Assembly (NCBI GenBank): GCA_951394045.1
Contig: OX595985.1
Span: forward strand, 2,542,001 to 2,606,000
Length of the DNA: 64,000 bases
DNA from: Nitzschia sp. DOCU1
Lineage: Eukaryota; Bacillariophyta; Bacillariophyceae; Bacillariales; Bacillariaceae
Direction: 5' to 3'
Shown: positions 1 to 10,362 of the stretch, in pieces
Layout of the letters: every line of letters starts with the position of its first letter
Numbering within the stretch: position 1 is the first letter of the stretch
Program-made: the position numbers and the translations under genes
The notes under the pieces: generated by a model
Database searches by the model: none
Told to the model about the DNA's origin: nothing
Seen by the model: only the letters and a program-made list of their open reading frames with translations

Positions 1-84
1 AACGCCACAACTCAAAAGAAGCTGCCAAAACCACCAAGGAACAATTTCTTGTCGACTATTCGAGAGCCACTACAACAGTTAACA

Positions 85-855
85 ATGTTTGCGACAGTCA
101 GAGCACCCGTCACTCGGTTAGCAAGGGGAGTTGTTCAGCGAGGGCTGCGAACAGATGAGACTTTGTTCGTGAGTTCGTTGCGGCGTCATGTCCGAAGAAC
201 TTTGGCTCCTACCAGCGTTCGATCCGTCAGCAGTTCCATTCTGGGTGACAGTTTGATAAAGGATCAACAAGGACGATTTTCGACGATGGCAGCAGATACG
301 GCACAAGGCGATTATTTCGGTCCCATGGGCGAGCTTTTTGACCTAAAGCGAGAAGACGGAATTGACCAAAGCTTGGTGGGGAAAACGGCGAGTATTCGTC
401 GGGTATTTGGACCCGGCGCCAACGCTCGTGGTCTTTTGACGTGTGGAGGTGAAGAATTGGCACGGCATGCATCGTTTGACCCCGACTATAGCCGAGCGCG
501 AGGGTGGATTCAAAATCGAGCGATTGGGCCTGCCGTGTTGAGCCCGATCCTGATTTCTGGATTGGTGGGTGCGTTGGTGGAAGCGGCTTTTCCTCAGTCA
601 GTGCCGGTGCATGCTTCGATGCATCAAGCACGGCCATTGATTGTGGGTCAAGAAGTCTGTGCAGTGGTGCAAGTTGTGGGAGTCAAACATTTTGCACGGG
701 ACGGACAGGATGTATCCACCAAAGAGAAGGATTTTGGAAGTCGACAAGAAGGACACGAGATTCAACTCATGACAGAAGTGGTCCGAACGCAGGACAACGA
801 AGTAATTGCGGAAGGGACCCACTCGGTTTGGATTCCAGCCTACTTGTGTCAGTAG
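85..855 (+). CDS. Mitochondrial hotdog-fold (MaoC-like) protein
   Basis: A single exon of 256 residues. The open frame extends upstream, but the first ATG in it is used here. The first ~45 residues are rich in Arg, Ser and Ala with almost no acidic residues (MFATVRAPVTRLARG...), like a mitochondrial presequence. The C-terminal half resembles the second half of a MaoC-type hotdog domain: a hydrophobic helix (SPILISGLVGALVEAAF), then HASMHQARPLIVGQEVCAVV, then a strand ending VIAEGTHSVWIPAYL. Families of this fold hydrate enoyl-thioesters or cleave acyl-CoA. The usual MaoC catalytic stretch (GDxNPxH) is not visible, so the reaction is unknown. An acyl-CoA/ACP-related role in mitochondria is inference only. 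Confidence 0.55.
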   Translation: MFATVRAPVTRLARGVVQRGLRTDETLFVSSLRRHVRRTLAPTSVRSVSSSILGDSLIKDQQGRFSTMAADTAQGDYFGPMGELFDLKREDGIDQSLVGKTASIRRVFGPGANARGLLTCGGEELARHASFDPDYSRARGWIQNRAIGPAVLSPILISGLVGALVEAAFPQSVPVHASMHQARPLIVGQEVCAVVQVVGVKHFARDGQDVSTKEKDFGSRQEGHEIQLMTEVVRTQDNEVIAEGTHSVWIPAYLCQ

Positions 856-1373
856 ACTTTTGAGCTACCGGTAGTACTTAGACAAGTGGATTTCTGCCCT
901 AGACAATCGAATATCTGATTTATTAGCATAGACTTTAGCTACAGTTGACATACTTTAGTCCTAGAAAGCGTAAGATCTAAATATCGGCAGCTAGGTAGTC
1001 CGATGAGAGAACGGGGTTGGAGATGATGTCATTGAGAACGCTCTATACCACCAACTGGGTGTGGATATCGCATCGCTCCTGCAGCGCACGGGCGCAACTA
1101 TTTCTTAAGAACAACACTTGTAATTGTACACGCAAAGACAATAAGGCCGAGGATATTATTCGCAGGCAATCTATTCTAAATACATTCGCAAAAGGACTTG
1201 CATCGAAGTTTTTGGAATCATTCAGAGTAACCCCACAGCCGAATTCAAAGTTTTTCTCAGGCCGATATCTCTTACTCTGAACGCAGTAAGACTATTCCGA
1301 AAAAAGCTTCTATATGTTGCCGGTACATGAAAATGATTGCTTGCGTGCGCTCCCTCTAGCAGGCTGGAAGCCT
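856..1373. other. Intergenic, no gene seen
   Basis: This lies between the stop of the hotdog gene and the stop of the convergent p23 gene. Short open frames here have no recognisable domain and no good start. It probably holds the two 3' UTRs. Confidence 0.5.
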
Positions 1374-2397
1374 TTACTCCGTTTCCTCCAAATCGGGCAG
1401 GTCATCGAGATCATCGTCGTCGTCGTCGCCATCATCGTCGCCGGCATCTCCGCCCATCATGTCTCCCATACCTCCCATGCCGCCCATCTGTTCCATCTAC
1501 ACGTCGGATTAAAAAAAAGAAAACCAGCCAATGACGACGGTGAGAAGACAAAAGACAACAAAGCCATGGGACTACGGTGCCGAATCAACGTCCACGTACC
1601 AGCTTGGCCATGTCCATACCCTCCATTCCAGGCATGCCGCCCATGCCACCCATACCGCCCATACCACCCATGTCGCCCATGCCGCCCATTCCCATTCCTG
1701 GCATTCCGCCCATACTACATCAGGGAAAAAGTTACATATAAGTGAATATTAGCCATCGAAAACAAGAGAAAAACACCTCGTCGTCAAACTGCAGTTTCAG
1801 CCCAAAGGCAAACCAATTCTATTGCACATGCAGACAACACTTACCCCATGCCTCCTTCGAGGTTGCTCATGTCGAAACCCTCGTCTTCCTCGTCTTCGTC
1901 TACGTATCGGTCCCAGTCAATTTTCACTTGATTCTTTTCCAAGGCTTTGTCCTTGAGCAAACGGGGCCAAAACTCGTCCTCTTCCTTATCCTTCTTTAGA
2001 ATATACATTTGAACGGACCGCGGCAAAACTTTGTATGTAGATCCCTCTGCGTCAACTGGTTTGAAAAATTCGATACTGACGGAATAATCCTGGTCCTGGC
2101 TTTTCCCCTTGAAATCGAGCCCCGAATCCGTGAGAGTGATTGTCTCGTTCTTGACATCTGCAGCGACGGAAAGAAATAATTGAGTTTAAATGAGACCGAT
2201 ACTCAAGAAAACGACCTTGCGACCAAATACGGGCCCGAACAACCAGGAAACCCGCCGCCGATGGTAACAATGCTGCTTCTGTGAATGAAGTCGGGACTCG
2301 TCCACGGGTTTCAAAAACACCTACCTGGCAGAGCAATCGTGAGATATAACGAATCTTTTCGCTGTGCGTACTTGATGGGAGCAGTGTTGGACGTCAT
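1374..2397 (-). CDS. p23/Sba1-type Hsp90 co-chaperone
   Basis: Four exons: 2397-2325, 2157-1845, 1714-1600 and 1496-1374, giving 207 residues. The splice sites are GTAGGT..CAG, GTAAGT..TAG and GTACGT..TAG, and the joined length is an exact multiple of three. The N-terminal CS domain (residues ~1-110) runs from KYAQRKDSLYLTIALPDV to EFFKPVD. The p23 signature follows as EFWPRLLKDK, matching the family's WPRLxK, and then VKIDWDRYVDEDEEDE. The tail has two parts: a Gly/Met repeat (GMGG, about 12 units, interrupted by AKL) and an acidic end (DDDGDDDDDDLDDLPDLEE). p23 binds the ATP-bound Hsp90 dimer and slows client release in the cytosol or nucleus; its acidic tail contributes to passive chaperoning. 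A GMGG tail is also known in plant p23. Confidence 0.88.
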
Positions 2398-2958
2398 TTT
2401 GCTGTTCTTTGTTGGCTTGTTATTAGTGCACTTTGTCTTCAGCGGTTGCTTTGTTTGTTGAATCAGTCGTAGTGTTGCAGATACAGTTTTCCCGCTGGAT
2501 GGAGGCTCTTCTTCCGCTATCGATTGGGTGGTTCTCGAGACGACCGGCACGAGATCCTCTTCTTCGATTGAAATCTTTGAAGGGAGTCAGTCAGTCTTCC
2601 CGCCAAATCTGCGCGCATGCCCCTCCCCGGTCTACTCGTCTCGTCGGCCATCGCCGTGGGCGGAAGGCGCGCGCGCGCAGACCGGCCTGCGGGTCTTCTT
2701 CGTCAATTTGCGACTTTTCGAGACTCCTCGCTCGATCGCTCGGTGTCTTGCATGTGCCGCATTTTGCACGATGCATGATGGTTCTTCATGTGTTGTCGTG
2801 TTGATCATTCCGTGTTATTCAGTTGTTGAGACAGCGAATTATACTCTTTCAACTCATTCTAGTAGCTGGATACCGTTGCTGATCGATCTCGATACCGCAG
2901 GAAATTCAAGTTGTTGCTGACTCCTAAGTGACGTTCCGACACTGCCTCGATCGTGAGA
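2398..2958. promoter_or_regulatory. Divergent promoter region between p23 and LRR genes
   Basis: About 560 bases separate two divergent start codons. The stretch contains an alternating GCGCGCGCGC run near 2668-2680. No clear TATA box or other assigned motif was found. Both genes must take their promoters from here, but no site can be named. Confidence 0.45.
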
Positions 2959-5028
2959 ATGCTGACTGCGTCATCCTCAATATTTCGCAACATACCTGAA
3001 GGCGCATTAATGGTGACGAAATCAAAGGATCCCCCAAGAGGTAGCTCGGGAAATCTTCGAAGCATTCGTCGCTTGTCTAGTTCCTTTTTGAATGATGAGT
3101 CGTTGAAGGCTTCGTTTACAAGGAGTGACCGAGTGGATGGGAATTATGTGGTATCTTATTTAGAGAACAACCCCGAAATCCAAGAACTTCACTGCGAAGA
3201 GGTTATCCGAGCTGAACATCTGGGGCCTATTCATCGCCTGCTGGTTAACTACCATCATTCTATGCATCTTCACATCTTGGAGCTCCCAAGAAATCAACTG
3301 GCAGCAGATGCAGGAAATGATCTTGCTAATATTCTGACAAGCCAACAACAAACACTCTTCAAGCTGGATTTGTCGGGCAATCCGCTTACAGTTGCTGGCA
3401 TTTCGCCTCTTCTCGAACCCTTGATTACGGAATCATTGCCCTCGAGACTTAGAATCCTGAACCTCAGTAACACGGAACTCGGAAGCAAAGGTGCTAAGCT
3501 GATTGCTTCTATTCTTCGGAGCAATAAGAGCCTCCAAGAACTCTATCTCCGCGACAATAGCTTGGGATTGAAAGGAATGAAGGCAATTGCAACCGAGCTT
3601 GAGACGAATTCATCTCTCCAGATTCTTGATGTATCCTACAATAATATAACAAAGCGAGGAGCTTCGATGATTGCGGAGCACTTACAGAATTCCAAGGTAT
3701 CCAGTCTGAGGGTGTTGGATGTAACTGGCAACAACCTGGGACCTGCAGGACTACAGGCATTTGCGGATCTGCTTACGTTTGACCATAAAATTGAAGGCTT
3801 ATACGCAGGACGCAACGGCGTGAGGGCAGAAGGTGCAAGCATGCTAGGCAGCGCATTGAGGCTCAACTATACGCTCAAGGAGCTGCGCCTCGAGGCGAAT
3901 GAAATTTGCGACGCTGGTGCTCTAATGTTGGGGGACGGCCTGACTGAAAACGAGAACCGAACAACTGCGGTAGAAAAGCTCTTCTTGGGTTGGAACGAAA
4001 TTGGGCTTGAAGGATCCAATAGTCTTGCCGAGACGTTGAAGGAAAACGCGACGCTGTGCCAGATTGATTTATCCGGCAACAAAATATGTTGCGCTGGAGC
4101 CGCGGCATTGGCGGAATCGCTTTCCTACAATCTTTCCTTAAAGGAACTCAACCTTTCCCAAAACGTAATCAAAGATGATGGGGCATACGCTTTTGTCATG
4201 GCTATGGGAAAGCCTACATGTTGCTTACAAAAGCTGGTTTGGCAGGATAACCCAATCTCAGCCAATGGTCAAGCCTCTCTAGAACGCGTGCCACAATTAC
4301 GGAGAAATCTAAAGCACTGGCTGGATCAGCTTTTGAAGGACATTTCGAAAGGATCAGTTTCGAGCGTGAATCTCGTTGAGAGAAACATTGGCGATGAAGA
4401 ATTTATACTGTTCACGGATACCCTTTCAAAATCAAATCCATTGATCCGAACATTATGGTTGTCTGGTACCAATCTTTCACAACGAAGCTTGATGCCATTC
4501 TTTCAGAATTGCTTTGGCCCGGCGGCTAGGATTGTACGCGTCTACATTAAGAATTGCAGGTTTGGGGACGATGTGGCCCGAGTTCTTTCATCTGTGCTGC
4601 GCGAAAATACGAGCCTTGAAGTCCTTTCTTTGAATGACTCTTCTTTATCTGCCGTTGGTGCCTCGGCCATTGCCGAGGGACTCACCAGCAATACCACGTT
4701 ACGCCGCCTCAACCTTGATCGCAACCGTATTGGCGATGTTGGCATGGCCAGTCTCGGGCAAGCCATCCCAAAGTCATCACTTCAGTCTTTGTCCGTGTCG
4801 AGAAACGCGTTGACGGACCAGTCTATGGAATTCGAATCCGTGAAGTACCTTGAAGAATTGCACATGAACGGCAACCAGATCACGGATCGCGGAGCTGTAG
4901 GTCTGTGTCGTTTCTTGCTGGATGATTGCCGTCTTGTTTGGTTGGGTCTGAGGGAGAATCACCTCACAATAAAGGGTGGGGGCGCTATCAAAACTCTTTT
5001 GCCGGCCACAGCTACCGTCGATTACTAG
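2959..5028 (+). CDS. RNase-inhibitor-type leucine-rich repeat protein
   Basis: A single exon of 689 residues; an in-frame GTG sits 6 bases upstream, so the ATG beginning MLTASSSIF is taken. A basic, Ser-rich N-terminus of ~110 residues precedes about 17 repeats of 28-29 residues with the RI-type pattern LxxLxLxxNxI...GAxxLAexL (for example LRILNLSNTELGSKGAKLIA and LKELNLSQNVIKDDGAYAF). The array is interrupted around residues 430-480, where repeats are irregular. No NACHT, kinase, F-box or membrane segment is present, so this is a stand-alone LRR scaffold, as in NLRC3-like or RNI-like algal proteins. RI-type repeats form a curved protein-binding surface. The partner is unknown. Confidence 0.8.
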   Translation: MLTASSSIFRNIPEGALMVTKSKDPPRGSSGNLRSIRRLSSSFLNDESLKASFTRSDRVDGNYVVSYLENNPEIQELHCEEVIRAEHLGPIHRLLVNYHHSMHLHILELPRNQLAADAGNDLANILTSQQQTLFKLDLSGNPLTVAGISPLLEPLITESLPSRLRILNLSNTELGSKGAKLIASILRSNKSLQELYLRDNSLGLKGMKAIATELETNSSLQILDVSYNNITKRGASMIAEHLQNSKVSSLRVLDVTGNNLGPAGLQAFADLLTFDHKIEGLYAGRNGVRAEGASMLGSALRLNYTLKELRLEANEICDAGALMLGDGLTENENRTTAVEKLFLGWNEIGLEGSNSLAETLKENATLCQIDLSGNKICCAGAAALAESLSYNLSLKELNLSQNVIKDDGAYAFVMAMGKPTCCLQKLVWQDNPISANGQASLERVPQLRRNLKHWLDQLLKDISKGSVSSVNLVERNIGDEEFILFTDTLSKSNPLIRTLWLSGTNLSQRSLMPFFQNCFGPAARIVRVYIKNCRFGDDVARVLSSVLRENTSLEVLSLNDSSLSAVGASAIAEGLTSNTTLRRLNLDRNRIGDVGMASLGQAIPKSSLQSLSVSRNALTDQSMEFESVKYLEELHMNGNQITDRGAVGLCRFLLDDCRLVWLGLRENHLTIKGGGAIKTLLPATATVDY

Positions 5029-5077
5029 TACTGAATTGCATAGCTGTAAATACTAAATCATAGCATCTATCGCTCTG

Positions 5078-6401
5078 CTAAGCTCGTTGTTCTTTCATGT
5101 CTTGAATTCGCTTCGCGTCCTCGGCCGCAAGTCGAGTTTCTTTCTCGGCACAGTACTCTGCATATTGTCGTTCCCACGAATCCTCATTCTGAACGGCATT
5201 AGTAGAAACAGGATCAGCTTCTCGCAGATGGTGGGATTCTTTTTCCGCCAGATAGGCCGCATACTCAGCCTCCCAGCCTGTACCATCGCCTGCAATGTGC
5301 TCGATGGAGGACGACGACGACGACTCACCTGAGATGTTGGTGACCTCCATGACTTGGCTGACTCCAGGATAGGGAGGCATTTGAACTTTGTACTTTTGGG
5401 CTAGTTTGGGTGGGAGGAACCTACCCCCAATAAAGTGCCGGCCTTTGAATCCTCTCGCGGACTCTTTGGGCGTGGTAAGACTCACTAGCACATTTGGGAC
5501 AAATCCAGTACCAGCAACGTCACCTTCATCCACATTCCAGCCAGACGGGACATCAACAGAAATTACAGGTACTCCTCCTTTTTGCTGGGCATCCATCATT
5601 TGATTCAAAATTGTCGCGAATGGTTCTCTCGGTGCTCCCTTGAAGGAAAAACCAAAGATACTATCCACAATGGCGTCAAAGCTCGTTAGATCCGCTGGCA
5701 TTTCATCAAGAATAGTCACGTCGACATCCTTGCACTGTTGCACCAAATTAATGAAATGTTGTTGGCTAGACTTTTTGGGATAGACGACCACGCACTCAAA
5801 ACCAAAGAAAACCAAGTGTCGAGCGGCCACGAGACCATCTCCACCTGTGATTGTTGTTTGGGAAGAGAGAAACAGTGGATCATGAGGCCAAGTAAAAACG
5901 CAAAAGGTGCTTTAAAGCAGCATGATACTAACCATTGTTGCCGGGTCCACAAATCAATAAAATGGAAGGCTTCTTTTCCGTAGTAGGCGGTATAACCTGG
6001 TAGACAGCTTCTGCCACACTAAGGCCCGCCAGCTCCATGAGTTGCTCCAAGGAGAACCCTGGAGTAGACATGAGTTCGGCATCCAGCGCTGCAGCATCGG
6101 CAGCGTTCAAGTAGCCCGTCGACATACTGCGGCTAGTCGAAGAAAAACTGGGATTGTTGCAATGACCTTGAGCGGCTGCTATTTTGGGATGGGGGAAGCA
6201 CGCCACTGCGACCAAGCCAGCGGTTGTTGTGAGAAATGATCGACGGCAAGCAATAGAACTTCTTGAAGAACCAGCGAGTAATGCACGCGTAGAGTGACAA
6301 AAGGAGAAGACAAGTGCGCTGGTAGACCTTGCCAAGGAAACCATTGTTGAGAATTCGGAAAATGGAAGCGATCGTCGGCCGCAAGTCCCATCCTTCGACA
6401 T
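5078..6401 (-). CDS. NAXE: NAD(P)H-hydrate epimerase (YjeF_N domain)
   Basis: Two exons, 6401-5933 and 5844-5078 (donor GTTAGT, acceptor ACAG), give 411 residues. NAXE interconverts R and S forms of damaged, hydrated NAD(P)H so that the dehydratase can repair it. YjeF_N features are [13 protein letters not shown] across the splice junction, [24 protein letters not shown] and a domain end at [18 protein letters not shown]. The ~95-residue N-terminus includes [18 protein letters not shown], twin Arg followed by a hydrophobic stretch, so organelle targeting is likely; a cytosolic form could start at MSTGYLN. After the normal family end come ~80 extra residues carrying two copies of a WExxYAxYxAEKE motif ([13 protein letters not shown] and [13 protein letters not shown]), which I do not know from other NAXE proteins. 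Identification is firm; targeting is inferred. Confidence 0.9.
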
Positions 6402-6688
6402 GGTGACATGATGATGATGGATCTTGACGGAAAAGATCGCGTTCTCATCGTGGTTGACCAGCTCGAGTGCTTTCCGTCAGCCACGCCACTTTCGCGATGA
6501 CGTCAGATAAAACCAAAAAACTCACTCAGTGTAAGTACACATGTACATTGATAGTTGAAACCAGCGTGCGGCCTTTCGGCTTCCGCCGAACGAAGTACCA
6601 ACGACCATCCACCTAATTTGCCGCCACAACGACGATGGGCGGCTTGCACAAATAGTCCCATTGTTTCCATTGAAAACGCAAAAGGACC

Positions 6689-7462
6689 ATGCTTCGATCC
6701 GCCGCTAACTTTAGCCTTCGTCAAAGCTCCCGAGCTGCACTGGCTTTGACTAGTCGTTCATCGGCAGTTCGCCTGGCTCCTATGGGTGGGAAATCTTGGC
6801 TCCAACCAGGTGAGCTTCGACTCCCGCAAAATTTGCATTGGAGCAGGGCGTTGAGTACTCAAAGCAATGGAGGGAAAGAAGATCCTTCAAAAGGAAAAGA
6901 GGGAGATGATGACACCAAGGAAATTGTATTGACGCCGGGTCAGCAAGTAGTGGCGGCCTCTCGATTGACAATGTGGGTGGGCATTTTTGGATTTGCCTTG
7001 GTTTGTGGCTACTACATTCTCAAGGAGCTTATTCCCACCAAAATGAGCCCCAATTCCGTGTTCAATGGTGCAAGCGAAGTTATCCGAAAGAATTCAGTAG
7101 TGACCCACCAGTACGGCGAAAAACTCAAGTTCTATGGCAAGGATCATGGCGGTCACCGGGAAGGACGACGGAATTTTATTGAACACACCGAGTACGTGAG
7201 TCCAGAAGATGGGACCAACCGCACTCGTGTTCGCTTTAATATGGAGGGACAATTTGCCAATGCATTTTGCTTTGCGGAAGTTTCTAGCGAAATGCCCTCG
7301 GGTGATTTCGTGTACATTTTGGTGCAAGACAAGCGCACGGGACGTGTCATTACGGTCGTCGATAACCGTGCCGCTTTGACGGCAAGGCGTTTGGCGGGAG
7401 GAAACAAGGAAACTGCGGATGCCATGCAGCAACTTTTGGGGGGTGGCAGCAAGTCTAGCTAA
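6689..7462 (+). CDS. TIM21: TIM21, mitochondrial TIM23 translocase subunit
   Basis: A single exon of 257 residues. The N-terminal ~65 residues are basic, Ser/Arg-rich and without acid, a typical presequence. One transmembrane segment lies near residues 95-115 (LTMWVGIFGFALVCGYYIL). The intermembrane-space domain follows: MSPNSVFNGASEVIRKN, then KFYGKDHGGHREGRRNF, with the family's strand pattern RVRFNMEGQFANAFCFAEVS and ending in VDNRAAL. TIM21 links the TIM23 channel to the TOM complex and to respiratory complexes. Length and order match the family. It is divergent from NAXE, with under 300 bases between the starts. Confidence 0.85.
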   Translation: MLRSAANFSLRQSSRAALALTSRSSAVRLAPMGGKSWLQPGELRLPQNLHWSRALSTQSNGGKEDPSKGKEGDDDTKEIVLTPGQQVVAASRLTMWVGIFGFALVCGYYILKELIPTKMSPNSVFNGASEVIRKNSVVTHQYGEKLKFYGKDHGGHREGRRNFIEHTEYVSPEDGTNRTRVRFNMEGQFANAFCFAEVSSEMPSGDFVYILVQDKRTGRVITVVDNRAALTARRLAGGNKETADAMQQLLGGGSKSS

Positions 7463-8139
7463 TTATGGTGAGCGCTAAACTAATACTTGAGTTCTACGCC
7501 CTGGATCACACCCAAAAATTCTTGGAATGAAACGTTGTTCATAGAAGGTATGGAGTAATTTTCTAACGAAAATTTGGACATCGAGTCAGAGCTACGTTCT
7601 TAGCCTCGTAGTGCCCAAAAATTGACAAACGAGCGATGCTGCATATCGAATCTTGAGCCGCGAGACAAGGAATTGAATTATACCTCCAGCATACACCATT
7701 TGAAAGGTTCATTTCAAGCAATGTAGACATACAATTTCCGTAGCTTGAATAATGATGACCTTCTAACTCGAGCAAGTACGAATAGCTGCAATGTACCCTC
7801 GGTCTAGTAATGTTAGCTAGTAGCGAGGGCAAGGTAGCCGCCGAAGGGGGAGTAACATCATCTGCAGTCGGCGGAGTCGAAAGTCTGTATCTTTTTTCGG
7901 CGGCGCGCACTACGCCACGCAAGAACACCGCGAAGTGGCTTTCGCCGGGGGGTACTGTATGACGTTGTGCGTGGCAACGAGAAAAAAGAATCTTTGAGGG
8001 CGAGATGATTCCAGCACTTGAGATGGATGACAATGACGCTTGTGAAACAATTAACCTTTGTAGAGTCATCGTACACGCTCAAGTTATCCTTCCTTCTGGT
8101 ATTGATTTCTCTGGATTCATTCCGATTGAAGGCGAAACA
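7463..8139. other. Intergenic, no gene seen
   Basis: About 680 bases between TIM21 and the next gene. A 168-codon open frame on the minus strand has no ATG-led protein with a recognisable domain and looks like chance. An in-frame ATG at 8005 could extend the downstream gene, but it would bury its signal peptide. Confidence 0.4.
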
Positions 8140-9369
8140 ATGAAAGCTCTTTTGCTTACACTGTTCATCACGCTGGTCGCTGGATACACACCACATCTGA
8201 GACGCCAAGATCTATGTGGCATTTGGAAACTCAGCCGGCCGAATTTAAACCTTCCGTCGTTTGGCAAAGCCTCGGGCCCTAGCGAGAAGATTGGTGAAGA
8301 AGTTGTTCTGAGATTGAACGATGATGGCACTTTTGATCCCTACACTCCCATTCCGACCAAAGATGCTTCTCTGGATAACATGCACGGAATTCTGGGCCGA
8401 GGAGGCTGCTGGGAATATCGGGATGAAACGCTCATCTTGGCGGCAGAACGTCCACCAGACGTGGATCCTTTGAAAGTCCATGATACTGTGTTAACGGGGA
8501 AGCTGAATGTCCAAGTTCGCGCTTGTCTGGAAGATCCATCGTTGGCCATGAGCGAAGATGATGGTGGATCTAGTGTAAAAGAAGCTACCGAGCAGGATGA
8601 CATTGACGTTCACTTGTCGATTCCTGAGGGGCAAGTTTCTATCGGAAAGTTCATGTATCCCAAAACACACAAGGCATTCTTTGAGGAACCCATGCTTTTC
8701 AAGCGATCTAATATAGGGACGTTCCACATGAACCAAGTCCTTGGCAATCTCAATGCCCGATTGAAGAGAGAGCGAGAAGCGCCAAAGCAACCAGACCCGA
8801 AATATTCCAGAGAAGACTTTTACAATCGCACTTTTTATCTGACAACGGCTCCTCATCCCGTGAACCCCACCTTTGCCGAACTTGATGTGCACTACGACGA
8901 AAGCAAAGATACAATGGATATTCGGGTCATGCCGGTGACATTCCATCCCAACAACACATTTACGGCGGTGGGTACCGAAAAGATTCTGAGAGGTCGGTAC
9001 GAAATCATTGGCGATGAAGGCGAGTCTCTCAAGTTTCGAGTTTCTTTGTATGGCTTTGGTAGATCGACGTCTGGATCCGTGTTTTCGGAGGGCCGTCTCC
9101 TATCGCAGGACGATAGGAGGCTATACATTGGAGCCATTCAATCCTACGACAAGTACAACCAGACGGTCATGTTTGTAGAAGGCGAGTTCTACTACGGCAC
9201 AGAAGACAATTTTCCGAGAAAATCACTCTCCATGGGTACATTTACGCTTCAAGAAATTGATGATACGGCAGACGACGACATGGACGAAGATGACGAGCAA
9301 GACATTATTAACTTTGACGGGGAGGTGGAAGATAGCTCATGGGGTAGTATCGAGGATGCTTTTCAATGA
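8140..9369 (+). CDS. Secreted or plastid-routed protein of unknown function
   Basis: Taken from the ATG that begins a strong signal peptide (MKALLLTLFITLVAGYTP), giving 409 residues; the frame is open from an ATG at 8005, which would add 45 residues and internalise the signal. Two beta-rich segments can be seen: LCGIWKLSRP...GEEVVLRLNDDGTF near the start, and HYDESKDTMDIRVMPVTF through GTFTLQEID near the end. The C-terminus is highly acidic (DDTADDDMDEDDEQD). The LxGxWKL opening and repeated strands are reminiscent of lipocalin/fibrillin-like barrels, but I cannot assign the family. No ASAF motif follows the signal, so secretion or the lumen of the endomembrane system is more likely than the stroma. 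Confidence 0.6.
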   Translation: MKALLLTLFITLVAGYTPHLRRQDLCGIWKLSRPNLNLPSFGKASGPSEKIGEEVVLRLNDDGTFDPYTPIPTKDASLDNMHGILGRGGCWEYRDETLILAAERPPDVDPLKVHDTVLTGKLNVQVRACLEDPSLAMSEDDGGSSVKEATEQDDIDVHLSIPEGQVSIGKFMYPKTHKAFFEEPMLFKRSNIGTFHMNQVLGNLNARLKREREAPKQPDPKYSREDFYNRTFYLTTAPHPVNPTFAELDVHYDESKDTMDIRVMPVTFHPNNTFTAVGTEKILRGRYEIIGDEGESLKFRVSLYGFGRSTSGSVFSEGRLLSQDDRRLYIGAIQSYDKYNQTVMFVEGEFYYGTEDNFPRKSLSMGTFTLQEIDDTADDDMDEDDEQDIINFDGEVEDSSWGSIEDAFQ

Positions 9370-9895
9370 AACTCTTGAATGTTGCATCTCATTCAACGAA
9401 CTCGGCAATCTCAGCATCTAGTAGGATTTTGCTCGCACTTCATCAACGTCGTCGGTACGCAACGATCATATCATCGCGCAGATACGGAGGCCCAGCAACG
9501 CAGGAGCACCCCGTTTCACATCCAAACCACACCATCATTGGATCATTTCTCACATGTCGTCGTCGACTCGACTCGGTCGCGCACCGACTTTGGAAAACTT
9601 GGGTCAACGGAGAGTGGCACCACCACAACCTCATTTGCCAGAATCATCGATCTAGTAGTAGGAAACGCTGCAAGTTTTCTACTAACGATCGTCACACCAC
9701 CACTTCGGATGTGTAAACTAGTTTGCAGCTTGGGTGATCGACCTGCAAATCGTACTGTAGCAGTTCTTTTGTCCTACCATTGCGTCATCGCGCCGCCCGC
9801 CCGCCGGTCCTACCTTTTTGATTCATCTGACTCAGTTCTTTCCGTTCCGTTGTGTCGTTCTGCGCGCCTGTCAGCATGTCGCCTGTTTTTCAATA
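9370..9895. other. Intergenic before the TIR element
   Basis: A 193-codon frame crosses this stretch and runs into the repeat element. It is Ser/Arg/His-rich, has no domain, and is probably not a gene. The rest holds nothing I can name. Confidence 0.4.
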
Positions 9896-9941
9896 GCACC
9901 ATTCAATGTTTTGACGCGCATGCACTTCCAGACAAGGACGC

Positions 9942-9993
9942 GTTTGCACTTCTAAAATAATTTATTCTGATTGGCTAATTTAGAAGTGCAAAC
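9942..9993. repeat. Perfect 15-bp inverted repeat (hairpin)
   Basis: GTTTGCACTTCTAAA (9942-9956) is exactly complementary to TTTAGAAGTGCAAAC (9979-9993), with a 22-bp AT-rich spacer. The match continues imperfectly outward through CTTCCAGAC on one side and GTCTGGAAG on the other, so the full hairpin spans roughly 9920-10020. Confidence 0.8.
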
Positions 9994-10314
9994 TCGTCTG
10001 GAAGCGCAAGCTTGTCCTGCAAACTGGGGGGAGCTTTTTTTGCACCCCAGGAATGCAGGACGAGTTTGCACTTCCAAACTCGACTGCTTCGAATTCTATC
10101 TCTCTCTATTTTAACGTGACGGAACCCAAAACCAATGCTGTTGCATCAACAGCAACAACAACTACTCAATGGGAACACTCCGCTGCACCTCTTCTCATCA
10201 CACTTCTTCAACTTCAGAGATAATGGAACGGTCGTACGTTTGCTTGAGTCTTCAACAATGACAACAAGGGAAGAATTTGGTATTTTCTTGCTGGTTTGTT
10301 CCCAGGGTCTGCCC

Positions 10315-10362
10315 ACGACAATCAATCGTTTGCAACACACGACAATCAATCTTTTGCAGCAC
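10315..10362. repeat. Two tandem 24-bp repeats
   Basis: Two adjacent 24-bp units begin ACGACAATCAATC and end CAC. They differ at two positions (G/T and A/G). They lie in the non-coding interior of the TIR element. Confidence 0.8.

Noticed and set aside
1314..1752. His/Pro-rich plus-strand frames
   Set aside because: They are antisense to the GMGG-repeat and acidic exons of the p23 gene.
7563..8069. 168-codon minus-strand frame
   Set aside because: No recognisable domain, and it overlaps the promoter and 5' end of a gene with a clear signal peptide.
9379..9960. 193-codon plus-strand frame after the secreted-protein gene
   Set aside because: It starts with a non-ATG codon, is compositionally random and runs into the inverted-repeat element.
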